Below, piece by piece: positions 46,567-56,136 of a stretch of 64,000 bases of DNA. Origin of the DNA: SLRI01 sp964402505 (GTDB taxonomy: Bacteria; Pseudomonadota; Alphaproteobacteria; Geminicoccales; Geminicoccaceae). The stretch covers positions 41,428 to 105,427 of the forward strand of contig CAYOCP010000015.1 in NCBI GenBank assembly GCA_964402505.1, given 5' to 3'. The position numbers and the translations under genes are program-made. The notes under the pieces are model-generated. The model saw nothing but the letters and a program-made list of their open reading frames with translations. It had not been told where the DNA came from and ran no database searches. How positions within the stretch are numbered: the stretch's first letter is position 1; every line of letters starts with the position of its first letter.

Positions 46567-47133
46567 TCAGGGCCGCGGCGCCCGCTTGCTCAGGATGCGC
46601 TGCAGGGTGCGGCGGTGCATGTTGAGCCGCCGCGCCGTCTCGGAGACGTTGCGGTTGCACTGCTCGAAGACCCGCTGGATGTGCTCCCAGCGCACCCGGT
46701 CCGCCGACATCGGGCTGTCGTCGACGGTGGGCTCGGCCGAGCCGTCGAGCACGGCGACCAGATCCTCGGGCTTCACGGGCTTCGCCAGGTAGCCGATTGC
46801 CCCGGCCTTGGTGGCGACGATGCTCGACGCGATGCTGTCGTAGCCGGTCATCACCACGACCCTGAGGCCCGGCCGCAGCCCCTGCAGGCTCTCGACCAGC
46901 TCCATGCCGTGGCCGTCCTCGAGATTGAGGTCGATCACGGCGAAGTCCGGCAGGAACTCGGCGGTCGTCTCGTAGGCCTCGCGCAGGCTGACCGCGGTGG
47001 CGACGACGAAGCCCAGGCGCTCGAGCGAGCGGACCAGATTGCGTCTGAGCGGTGCATCGTCGTCGACCAGGAGCAGCTTCTTGCCCGTCATGGCCGGATC
47101 CGTATCCTTGTCCATCCCGACATCGGCGATCAT
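46567..47133 (-). CDS. RegA/ActR-family response regulator, second paralogue
   Basis: A 188-residue two-domain regulator. The receiver domain has the acidic triad LVDDD, the phospho-acceptor Asp68 (VIDLNLEDG), MTGYDS and the conserved Lys in LAKP; the C-terminal Fis-type helix-turn-helix (VSETARRLNMHRRTLQRIL) matches RegA exactly in its core. The receiver is well diverged from the other paralogue at 47204, while the HTH-coding DNA is almost identical. It probably binds RegA-type sites but may take signals from another kinase. ATGs at 47115 and 47091 are alternative starts. Confidence 0.9.
   Translation of the reverse strand: MIADVGMDKDTDPAMTGKKLLLVDDDAPLRRNLVRSLERLGFVVATAVSLREAYETTAEFLPDFAVIDLNLEDGHGMELVESLQGLRPGLRVVVMTGYDSIASSIVATKAGAIGYLAKPVKPEDLVAVLDGSAEPTVDDSPMSADRVRWEHIQRVFEQCNRNVSETARRLNMHRRTLQRILSKRAPRP
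46584..46714. repeat. 131-bp near-identical segment, copy 1 (regA-like HTH)
   Basis: Encodes the Fis-type helix-turn-helix of the second RegA paralogue. Aligned by eye to 47221-47351 it differs at three positions only, including almost no synonymous change over about 43 codons, while the flanking receiver sequences are strongly diverged. This points to recent gene conversion. Confidence 0.85.
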
Positions 47134-47203
47134 CCGCTGCCCTTTCCGAGTTGCATCGCTGCGGCAGCTCCGAGCCTGCCTTCCCGGCCGCGCCCCACGT
47201 CGC

Positions 47204-47794
47204 CTACTCCTTGGGCGCGCGCTTGTTGAGGATGCGCTGCAGGGTGCGGCGGTGCATGTTGAGCCGTCGCGCCGTCTCGGAGACGTTGCGGTTGCACTGC
47301 TCGAAGACCCGCTGGATGTGCTCCCAGCGCACCCGGTCCGCCGACATCGGGTTGGCCGGCGGCGGCGGCAGCCCGCTGCCGGTGGCGAGGAGCGCGGCGA
47401 TGACGTCGTCGGCGTCGGCCGGCTTCGCCAGATAGTCGACGGCGCCCGCCTTGATGGCGGCCACCGCGGTCGCGATGTTGCCGTAGCCGGTGAGCACGAC
47501 GATGCGGATCGTCGGGTGCAGCTCGCGGATCCGGGCGACGAGATCGATGCCCGAGCCGTCCTCGAGCCGGAGATCGATCACGGCGTAGGCCGGCTGGACC
47601 GAATGGGCGATGTTCAGCCCTTCCTTCAGGCTCTCGCCGGCGTAGACCTGGAAGCCGCGCCGCTCCATGGCGCGCTGCAGGCTGCGCCTGAGCGGCGCGT
47701 CGTCGTCGACCAGCATGAGCACCGGCGCCTCCGAGCCCGCGAAGCGAGGCAGGGGCTTTTCTTCAACGGCCACATCGAGGCCCTCATCCGTCAT
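47204..47794 (-). CDS. regA: Redox response regulator RegA/ActR
   Basis: Response regulator of the global redox system that in alphaproteobacteria controls respiration, carbon and nitrogen metabolism. The 196-residue protein has LVDDDAPLRRSL, the phospho-acceptor Asp74 (YAVIDLRLEDGSG), VVLTGYGNIATAVAAIKAGA, the Lys in YLAKPAD, the poly-proline linker PPPPANP, and the invariant HTH of RegA. It starts 11 bases inside regB, so kinase and regulator are co-translated. This is the paralogue closest to classical RegA. Confidence 0.95.
   Translation of the reverse strand: MTDEGLDVAVEEKPLPRFAGSEAPVLMLVDDDAPLRRSLQRAMERRGFQVYAGESLKEGLNIAHSVQPAYAVIDLRLEDGSGIDLVARIRELHPTIRIVVLTGYGNIATAVAAIKAGAVDYLAKPADADDVIAALLATGSGLPPPPANPMSADRVRWEHIQRVFEQCNRNVSETARRLNMHRRTLQRILNKRAPKE
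47221..47351. repeat. 131-bp near-identical segment, copy 2 (regA HTH)
   Basis: Partner of the segment at 46584-46714, in the same orientation, 637 bp apart start to start. The three differences lie at its left end (two) and in the middle (one). Confidence 0.85.
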
Positions 47795-49118
47795 CGGCCG
47801 ACTCCCGTCCGAGCATTTCCAGAGCGCCGGCCGGCCAGTAGATGCCGACCACGGCTCCCTCCTCCCGGTGAGACAAGTTGTCCCGGTTGGCAAAATGCAT
47901 GGAAGCACCCGTTCGGGCAAGCAGCGTCTTGGCGATGAAGACGCCGAGGCCGAGCCCACCCTCGGCCTTGCGGGTGGAGAGGTAGGGCTCGCCGAGCCAG
48001 TCGAGCAGCTCCGGCGTGAAGCCCCTGCCGTCGTCGGCGATCTCGATCGCGGTCCCGGCACGGGTCACGGCGACCGTCAGATCGACCCTCGAGCGGGCGA
48101 AGCGGACGGCGTTGTCGACGAGATTGGCGATGGCGTGGCGCAGCTCCGGCGCCAGGGCGATGTGCGGCTCGGCGCAACCGGGCTCGATCTCGACGCCGAT
48201 CTCGATCGCCACCCGGTCGCTGCGATAGGCCTCGGCGATGGTGGCGAGCAGGCCGGAGAGGGGTGCCTTCGTGTAGGTGGTGTGCGCCTTGTCGCGCTCG
48301 CCGCTGCCGAGGCTGGCGAGCGTCTCGCGGCAGCGCCGCGCCTGCGTCAGGAGCTCGTTCGCATCCTCGAGCAGCGGGCTTTCGGGCGGCAGCTCGCGGA
48401 CCAGCTCCTTGGCGATGACGTTGATGGTGGTGAGCGGCGTGCCGAGCAGATGGGCGGCGGCGGCGGCCTGGCCGCCCAAAGCCGAGAGCTCCTGCTCGCG
48501 GGCGAGGGCGAGCTGCAGGGCCGAGAGGGCGAGGGCGTGGCTGCGCGCCTCGGAGGCGAGCTGGCCGATGAAGCCGGCGACCAGCACCATGGTGAGCGAC
48601 AAGGCGAGCCAGGCGGCGGCGAGGTAGAGCAGCGGCAGGCGCAGCGTGCCCTCGAACCAGGGCAGCTCGGTCGGGATGGTGGCCATGAGCCCGATGGCGG
48701 CGAGGGCGACGGCGGTCAGGATCGCCGTGGGTGTGCGCTCGAGCGTCGCCGCGGCCAGACCCACCGGCAGCACGAGGAGCACCGTGAAGGGATTCTGCAC
48801 GCCACCCGTCACGAACAGCAGGTAGGCGAGCTGCAGCACATCGAAGAGCATCAGGAAGAAGGTCTGGTTGGCGCCGAGCCGGGCCGCGGGCGCACCCGTG
48901 AGCTGGATCGCGATGTCGAGCGCGAGGGTGAGCAGCAGCGCCGGGACGAGCCAGACGAGCGGCAGCTCGATGCCGAGCGAGAAATGGACCACGAGGATGG
49001 TGAAGGTCTGGCCGACCAGCGCCATCCAGCGCATCACCGCGAGCGTGCCGAAGCGGACCCCGCCCTCGCCGGCCATGTCGGAGCGGCGGAGCTTTCGCCA
49101 CCATGGCTCCGGCCTCAT
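47784..49118 (-). CDS. regB: Redox sensor histidine kinase RegB/ActS
   Basis: Inner-membrane sensor kinase of about 444 residues. Six hydrophobic segments contain the quinone-binding heptad GGVQNPF (105-111). The dimerisation domain has the phospho-acceptor His223 in AHLLGTPLTTI, and the redox-active Cys263 lies in RRCRETLASL. The ATPase domain shows NLVDNAVRFA, IADDGRGF and GGLGLGVFIAKTLL. The residue after the histidine is Leu, where the family has Glu (HELGTP). The start at 49118 has no clear ribosome binding site; an ATG at 49076 is an alternative. It heads regB-regA-regA2-MBL-GH15. Confidence 0.93.
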   Translation of the reverse strand: MRPEPWWRKLRRSDMAGEGGVRFGTLAVMRWMALVGQTFTILVVHFSLGIELPLVWLVPALLLTLALDIAIQLTGAPAARLGANQTFFLMLFDVLQLAYLLFVTGGVQNPFTVLLVLPVGLAAATLERTPTAILTAVALAAIGLMATIPTELPWFEGTLRLPLLYLAAAWLALSLTMVLVAGFIGQLASEARSHALALSALQLALAREQELSALGGQAAAAAHLLGTPLTTINVIAKELVRELPPESPLLEDANELLTQARRCRETLASLGSGERDKAHTTYTKAPLSGLLATIAEAYRSDRVAIEIGVEIEPGCAEPHIALAPELRHAIANLVDNAVRFARSRVDLTVAVTRAGTAIEIADDGRGFTPELLDWLGEPYLSTRKAEGGLGLGVFIAKTLLARTGASMHFANRDNLSHREEGAVVGIYWPAGALEMLGRESADDG

Positions 49119-49365
49119 CCGACCGGTGGCGGACCCATGCCCGACATGAAGCTCGCCACCTCGATCCTGCATTCGCCGCCGACCTCGCTCGCAGGGCGGC
49201 CGGGGGAGCGGGCGTGGCCGCCTCAGCGCAATGTGGCACCGAAAGCGATCGGAGCAAGCGCCGGCCGCCTGTCGAGGTCCGGCCGAAGGCGGGCCGGTCG
49301 CCCTCTTCCCGGCCCGGGAGCATGGAGGGAGGAGCCGGCGCATTCCGCCGGGAAGGCGGCACGGC

Positions 49366-49384
49366 AAAAAAGGGGCCCGCCCCC
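49366..49384 (-). terminator. Candidate rho-independent terminator of prsK-prsR
   Basis: Read on the minus strand, a GGGG/CCCC stem with a CGGG loop is followed directly by TTTTTT. It lies about 280 bases past the prsR stop in the direction of transcription. The stem is short but GC-only. Confidence 0.45.
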
Positions 49385-49606
49385 GAGGCTCGCGGGCAGG
49401 CCCTCGCAATGCGGGACCCGGAGGTCCCCTCGCCTCGAAGCTCCCGTCGAGAGCGCCACCGCCGATGCGGCCACGCCCACGGCCGGATCGCTTGCCGTGA
49501 GCGGAACCGCTGGCGGCTGCAAGGCGCGCGACGCCAGCTTCAGCTACGCGAGCCTCTGGTGCATGACAGTACGCGAAGTGTCAAGAAAAACGTCATGGCA
49601 CGGACA

Positions 49607-49628
49607 ATCGACCGGCAATATTGTCGAT
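49607..49628. promoter_or_regulatory. Nested palindrome in AT-rich DNA beside prsR
   Basis: Perfect arms ATCGAC (49607-49612) and GTCGAT (49623-49628) surround a spacer that includes most of the palindrome CAATATTG. It sits in a locally AT-rich stretch. It may be an operator for a regulator acting on regB or on antisense transcription; no known motif is matched. Confidence 0.35.
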
Positions 49629-49660
49629 ATTCTTTACAGTTTACATCTTGTGACGGGCGT

Positions 49661-51006
<1,346 letters not shown>

Positions 51007-51010
<4 letters not shown>

Positions 51011-52986
51011 GCGGCGGCTTCCTCGAGGCAGGGCAGATGCAGGGCCAGGACGGTGCCGCTTCCCGGGCGGCTCGTGAGCTCGAACCGGCCGCCGATCCGC
51101 TCGACGGTGTGGCGGGCCTGGTCGAGGCCGAGGCCGAGCCCGTCCGGCTTGCTGCTCGAGAAGGGACGGCCGCGGCCGGCGGCGTCGACGAGGCCGGGCG
51201 GCAGGCCCGGGCCATCGTCCTGGACGAGCACGGTGGCCATGCGCTCGCGCCGCTCGAGACCGAGGATGACGCGCCCTTCGGCGCCGGCGGCGGCCAGCGC
51301 ATTGTCGATCAGATGGTCGAGCGCCGCCTCCAGCGCCTCCTTCTCGACCCGTGCGGTGAGCGCGGGCAAGGGTGCCGCCACGGTCAGGCGCGGGTCGTCG
51401 CGGCGCCGGGCCAGGTCCTGCAGAAGCGGTGCCAGCGCCACCTGCTCGAGGCGCGGCTGGCGCTCGTTGCGAAGCTGGGCGATCAGCCGGTTCAGGCGAT
51501 CGACCGTCGCCTCCAGGGTCTCCAGCATGTCGTCGTGGAAGGCCGGATTGCCGCGATGCCGGCGGGCGTTGGCGAGGGTCAGCGACAGCCCGCCCGTGAC
51601 GTTCTTCAGATCGTGCATGATGTAGGCGAAACGGCGCGTGAAGTTCTCGAACTGGCGCGCCTCCCCGAGCTGCCGGGCGGTCTCGTCCTCGGCGAGGTAG
51701 GAGGCCGCCTGGCGCGCCACCAGCCGCAGCAGCTCGCGATCCTCGTCGTCCAGATGCCGCTGGCCGGACGGGCGCGCGAGCACCAGGAGGCCGAAGAGCG
51801 CCTCCTTGTGGATCAGAGGCAGGGCCAGCCAGGCCGCGGTCGGCCGGGGCAGGAAGGCCGGCCAGTGGCCCCCGCCGGGCAAGGGCTCGGCCATCGGCAA
51901 AGGCCCCTCGGCGGCGAGCAGCGCCGCCGCCAGGGCCGGCGCCCATCCGGCCGCGGCTATGGGCGGCGGCAGGGCCAGGCTGGCCAGGCGGCGGAAGCGG
52001 GCATCGGGCTCGACCAGCCAGATGCCGCCGCCGGGCGCGCCGATGGTGCCGGCGACCGCGCGGATGACGCGTTCCGGCAGGTCGTCGCTCGGCCGCGGGT
52101 CGGCGCCGGTGAGCACGTCGACGAAATCCGGCCAGATCCGCCGGTAGTCGTGGCGATGCACCGGCAGGTGACGGCCGATCCAGGCGTCGAGCCTCCTGCC
52201 GGCGCCGGGGGCGAGGCCGAGGGCGAGCACGAGGACCGCGGCCGGCAGGCCCAAGGCCAGGGCGGCGGCGGCGCCGAGGCGGGCGCCGAGCCATCCGGCA
52301 ACGGCGCTGACGGCGAGCAGCCCGCCCCCCGTCAGCAGCACCAGGCAGGCCAGCCGGCGGATGCGGGGCGAAGGCACGATGCGGCCCGACCGCGCCAGGG
52401 CGGCGCTGCCGGCGACCAGGACGAGCGGCACGAGGCTGGCACGCAGCACCGGCCGTGCCGCCTCGGCCGCCGGAAGAAGGGGCGCCTCGGCCAGGGCCAG
52501 GGTGGCGATCAGCACGTCGCCGGCGAAGCCCAGGCCGAGGCCGAGGAGCAGGAGCCGCCTGCCCGCCTCGCCCGGCACCGCCGCCAGACCCAGCGCGAAC
52601 ACCAGGAAGAGGCCGACCATGGCGGCGCCGGCGCTGCCCATGAGCCAGGGATCGACGGGTGCCCGGAGCGCCATGGCGCCGACCAGGACGAGAGCGGCGA
52701 TGGCGAGCCAGCGGCCGGCCGAATCGGCGAGCGCGTGGCCGACGACCGCGAGACAGGCGGCCCAGCAGGCGGTCTCGACGAAAGCGGCGGGGCGGGCCGC
52801 GACGGGACCCGCGATGGCGACGGCGAAGCCGGCCGAGGCGCCGGCCAGGGCCGCCGCGACCCAGGGCAGGCTCGATCCCCGGGCGGGGGCCGCTTGGGGC
52901 CGTCCCAGGAAGATGGCGAGGCCAAGATAGCCGAGGCCGGCGAGCATCCCGGCGGCGCCGGCGATCTGGCCGGCGAGACCGGTCAC
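51007..52986 (-). CDS. prsK: PEP-CTERM system histidine kinase PrsK
   Basis: Membrane sensor kinase of about 659 residues. The N-terminal 280 residues hold about eight to nine transmembrane helices. A GAF-like domain (about 300-430) follows, then the PrsK-specific phospho-acceptor region ENFTRRFAYIMHDLKNVTGG and an ATPase domain (DHLIDNALAAAG, VQDDGPGLPPG, GLGLGLDQARHTVERIGG). The GTG at 52986 is chosen because GGAAGG lies five bases upstream and translation from it enters the first helix directly; the open frame continues to 53151. It pairs with PrsR. No exosortase (XrtA/EpsH) or PEP-CTERM target is visible in the window. Confidence 0.9.
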
Positions 52987-53266
52987 GAAAGCCTTCCGGC
53001 GAAGCGCGCGACCGCCCCTCGTCCGGCTGCGGGCGAGAGGTCGGACCCGGCCCTTCCATCGGCTCGCCACGCGCTGCCCGCGAGGGGGACAGCCCGGCCG
53101 GGGTGTTTCTGGATTCCGTTCTCGACCATGATCAATCCGCAGCGTCGACAAGGGGCTGATAGAGCTTCAGGAGCGCCGACGCTCGGCCGGCCCGCCGCAC
53201 CTCGTATCATGCTACCGCAGAAGGTCGAGCCATCCCTCGCCGATGGCGACCGGCGGAGCGCGCCGC

Positions 53267-54553
53267 TCAGGCCGGCTGTGGACGGCTCCCCATGGGCGCC
53301 GACCCGCTCGATGGCGCTGCCGGCGCCCGCCTCGATGGCAGGGTGCCGGCCCGCTGATGCGCCAGCGCCTCCAGCCGCAACCGTTCCTCCTGCACGGCGA
53401 GCAGCAGAAGCAGGCCGTAGAGCGTCGACAGCTTCTCGCCGAGGAAGACGCTGGTCATCCCGCCGAGGAGACAGAAGACGGTGAGGCCGAGCGTGTAGGA
53501 CAGAAGGCCGGTATCGCGCTGAAAACGGTGGCCCCGCTGCACCAGGGCCAGGAGGAAGAAGGAGTAGAGCACCGCACCGACCAAGCCGGATTCGAAGGTC
53601 ACCTGCAGCCAGAGATTGTGCGCGTGGCCGGGCGACCAGTTGTTGTAGAACTTGACGAAATAGTCCTGGTAGGTGCCGAAGCCGAAGCCCAGGAAGGGTG
53701 CCTTGGCGATCTCGCGCAGCGTCATCTCCCAGATGATGGTGCGGCCGGAAAGGGTCTCCTCCTGGCCGCGGCTGATCATCGGCAGGATGATGTCGACGGC
53801 GACGTAGAGCGCCGTGCCGATGGCGATGCCGGCAAGCAGCACCCAGATCCGCTTCGGCCCCTTGATGTGGAAGAAGTAGACGACGAAGATCGTCAGGATG
53901 AAGAAGGCGGCGAACGAGCGGCCCTGGGTGGCGAGCAGGGTGACGAGCGAGACGAGGAGGAAGACCGCCATTCGGCCGCGATGCGTGGCGGCGCCCGTGG
54001 TCTTGCGGTTGAGGTGCCAGATCAGCCCCAGGATCACCCCGGCGATGACGACCAGGGCCAGCATCTGCGGGTGCGCCATGACGCCCTTGAACCGCCACTG
54101 CGAGCGGTCGAGCACCACCCAGTCCTGGCCGGCGGCCGCTCCGGCCCAGCTCCAGAGATAGACGAGGCAGAGGCTGCCGACGAAGACGAGCGCGGTGCGA
54201 TAGGGGCGCTCCTCGGAGAGGGCGAGGGCCGCGGCGAAGGTGAGCCAGAGCAGGATCAGATGGCTCCGCCCGCCGCCCGGCGCCACCGACCAGAACTGGA
54301 CGATGCCGAGCCAGACGAGATTGAGCCCGAAGAGCAGGACGACGGGGCTGACCAGGAGCTTCCAGTTGATGCGCAGGAGATGGGGGGTGCGCAGGAGCAG
54401 GATCAGGCTGAGCAAAGCGAGCACGATCGGCGGCCAGACGCGGTTCTCCTCCTCGCCGACGCGGATGAAATGCGCGTTGATGAGGAAGATGGCGAGCATG
54501 AAGAGGAGAAGCGTGAGGACGCGCATATCCGGCCGTCGGTGAAGCGGGCTCAT
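53267..54553 (-). CDS. O-antigen ligase/polymerase-like membrane protein
   Basis: A 428-residue protein with about 11 membrane segments and a Wzy_C/O-antigen ligase loop: GRTIIWEMTLREIAKAPFLG, GFGFGTYQDYF and SPGHAHNLWLQVTFESG, with the HxHN motif. These enzymes polymerise or ligate surface polysaccharide on the periplasmic side. It lies 280 bases upstream of prsK on the same strand, so it could be part of an exopolysaccharide system under PrsKR control, though the usual glycosyltransferases are absent here. The start is uncertain (54553 or 54526). The C terminus is a proline-rich tail. Confidence 0.85.
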   Translation of the reverse strand: MSPLHRRPDMRVLTLLLFMLAIFLINAHFIRVGEEENRVWPPIVLALLSLILLLRTPHLLRINWKLLVSPVVLLFGLNLVWLGIVQFWSVAPGGGRSHLILLWLTFAAALALSEERPYRTALVFVGSLCLVYLWSWAGAAAGQDWVVLDRSQWRFKGVMAHPQMLALVVIAGVILGLIWHLNRKTTGAATHRGRMAVFLLVSLVTLLATQGRSFAAFFILTIFVVYFFHIKGPKRIWVLLAGIAIGTALYVAVDIILPMISRGQEETLSGRTIIWEMTLREIAKAPFLGFGFGTYQDYFVKFYNNWSPGHAHNLWLQVTFESGLVGAVLYSFFLLALVQRGHRFQRDTGLLSYTLGLTVFCLLGGMTSVFLGEKLSTLYGLLLLLAVQEERLRLEALAHQRAGTLPSRRAPAAPSSGSAPMGSRPQPA

Positions 54554-54688
54554 GGGAGGATGACAGGATTCTCTTTAAGTTCCGTTAGCCACCCCCGGCA
54601 ATCACCGAAGGTCCCGCCTCACCCGACTGTACGGGCCGCTCTTAACGCTCGCTCCGGTTCGCGCGGTCAGCGCCTGCTCGGGGCGTCT

Positions 54689-55258
54689 TCATGATGTTGC
54701 ATCGGCTTCGTGGCGCAGGCGGACGACCCGCCCGGCCCCGTAGCGACGCTCGTCGATGGGCGTGAAGCCCGTGGGCGACGTGAAGGCCTCGCGAGCGGCG
54801 AGCTCGACGAGGACGAGGGCCGAGGGCTCGAGCCAGCCTTTGCTGCGAAGGCACAGGAGGCAGGCGGGGGCGAGGCCGCTGCGGTAGGGCGGGTCGAGAT
54901 AGGCGATGGCGAAGGGTGCATCGGCGCGCGGCAGGCGGGTCGCGTCGGCGACGAGGAGCCGGGCCCGGTCGGCCTCGCCGAGCTTCTCGATGTTGCGCCG
55001 GGCGAGGGCGGCCGCCTTGCGGTCATGCTCGACGAGGCAGAGGGCGGCGGCGCCGCGCGAGAGGGCCTCGAGGCCGATCGCACCCGAGCCCGCGAAGAGA
55101 TCGAGGAACCGCGCGCCCGGGAGCTCCGGCCGCCCGTGCTGGAGCATGTCGAAGACCGCCTCGCGCAGGCGCCCGGCGCTCGGCCGGACGGCGTCGCCCG
55201 GCGGCACCTCGAGACGGCGGCCGCGATGCCGGCCGGCGATGATCCTGGGCGGGCTCAA
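54689..55258 (-). CDS. rsmD: 16S rRNA (guanine966-N2)-methyltransferase
   Basis: SAM-dependent methyltransferase for 16S rRNA. The 189-residue protein has the RsmD start IIAGRHRGRRLEVP, RPSAGRLREAVFDML, the SAM loop FLDLFAGSGAIGLEALSRGA, and the catalytic DPPY in YLDPPYRSG. The ATG overlaps the rluB stop by four bases. It is the third gene of puuD-like - rluB - rsmD. Confidence 0.95.
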   Translation of the reverse strand: MSPPRIIAGRHRGRRLEVPPGDAVRPSAGRLREAVFDMLQHGRPELPGARFLDLFAGSGAIGLEALSRGAAALCLVEHDRKAAALARRNIEKLGEADRARLLVADATRLPRADAPFAIAYLDPPYRSGLAPACLLCLRSKGWLEPSALVLVELAAREAFTSPTGFTPIDERRYGAGRVVRLRHEADATS

Positions 55259-56136
55259 GCGGTGCCGGTGGCCGGCCGCCCCCCTTCCGCCGCGCGGCGC
55301 CCCCGGCCGCGGCCTCTCGATTCCGGCAAATGGAGGCCGGCACCGAGCCCGCCGAGCTGCTCCCTGAGCACCTTGGGCGTCACCTCCTCGAGGTCGCCGC
55401 GGGCCAGCCCGCCGAGCTGGAAGGGGCCGTAGGCGATGCGGATCAGGCGGCTGACCTCGAGCCCCAGATGGCCGAGCACGCGCCGCACCTCGCGGTTCCT
55501 GCCCTCGCGCAGGCCCACCTTGAGCCAGGCATTGGCGCCGGTGCGGCTCTCCTCCTCGGTCCTGATCGGCCCGTAGCGGATGCCGTCGATCTCGATGCCG
55601 TTGGCGAGCGCCTCGAGCGCGCCGCGGTCGACCGTGCCGTACACCCGCACGCGATAGCGCCGGAGCCAGCCGGTCGCCGGCAGCTCGAGCAGGCGCTTGA
55701 GCCCGCCATCGTTGGTCAGGAGGAGGAGCCCTTCCGAGGCGATGTCGAGCCGGCCGACCGGCATCAGCCGGGGCAGCTCGCCGGTCGAGATGCGCGCCCG
55801 CAGCTTGTCGGCGACGGTGGGCCGGCCCTCGGGATCGCGCGCCGTGGTCACCACGCCCGGGGGCTTGTGGTAGCGGAAGAGGCGGGCCGGCTCCGGCGCC
55901 TTCAGCCGCTCGCCATCGATGCGGATCGCCTGCCCGTCCTCGACGTTGAGCGCCGGGCTCAGGACGGTGCGGCCGTCGACCTCGACCCGGCCTTCCCGGA
56001 TCAGCTTCTCGGCGTCGCGCCGCGAGCAGTGGCCGGCCCTGGCGATCCGCTTGGCGAGCCGCTCGCCCGCCGGCCGGGCGCCGTCCTCGCGGCCGCTCAC
56101 TCCCGGGCCGCCGCCCGCATCGGGGCCGCCGCTCAC
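55255..56136 (-). CDS. rluB: 23S rRNA pseudouridine synthase, RluB/RluE/RsuA family
   Basis: Makes a pseudouridine in rRNA. It has an N-terminal S4 RNA-binding domain (RLAKRIARAGHCSRRDAEKLI, REGRVEVDG) and the catalytic domain with LMPVGRLDIASEGLLLLTNDG, whose Asp is the nucleophile, and REGRNREVRRVLGHLGLEVSRLIRI. The C-terminal tail is basic (RGRGRGRR). Two GTG starts are possible, 56136 (overlapping the upstream stop as GTGA) and 56100; both are followed by the same GTGAGCGGC bases. The longer form has 293 residues. It is rluB-like by length, but the exact rRNA target is inferred. Confidence 0.92.
   Translation of the reverse strand: MSGGPDAGGGPGVSGREDGARPAGERLAKRIARAGHCSRRDAEKLIREGRVEVDGRTVLSPALNVEDGQAIRIDGERLKAPEPARLFRYHKPPGVVTTARDPEGRPTVADKLRARISTGELPRLMPVGRLDIASEGLLLLTNDGGLKRLLELPATGWLRRYRVRVYGTVDRGALEALANGIEIDGIRYGPIRTEEESRTGANAWLKVGLREGRNREVRRVLGHLGLEVSRLIRIAYGPFQLGGLARGDLEEVTPKVLREQLGGLGAGLHLPESRGRGRGRRAAEGGRPATGTA

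Larger units (their letters stand above)
49119..49660. other. Non-coding region between regB and prsR
   Basis: About 540 bases with no gene I can support; short frames on both strands lack recognisable content. It contains a minus-strand terminator-like hairpin (49366-49384), a GGGACC-CGGA-GGTCCC hairpin (49413-49428), and, next to prsR, an AT-rich 100-base stretch with a nested palindrome (49607-49628) and a TGACA/TGTCA pair around 49565-49582. The regB promoter should lie here. Confidence 0.55.

Noticed and set aside
43749..46625. A 958-codon plus-strand frame antisense to the GH15 and MBL genes
   Set aside because: Same reason: charged repetitive translation without domains, opposite to two clear enzymes.
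46567..47133. Inactive receiver in the second RegA paralogue
   Set aside because: Asp68, the acidic pair, the Thr and the Lys of the phosphorylation site are all present, so it looks functional.
49223..49522. A 99-codon minus-strand gene between regB and prsR
   Set aside because: It has no recognisable domain, contains the terminator-like hairpin, and lacks a ribosome binding site.
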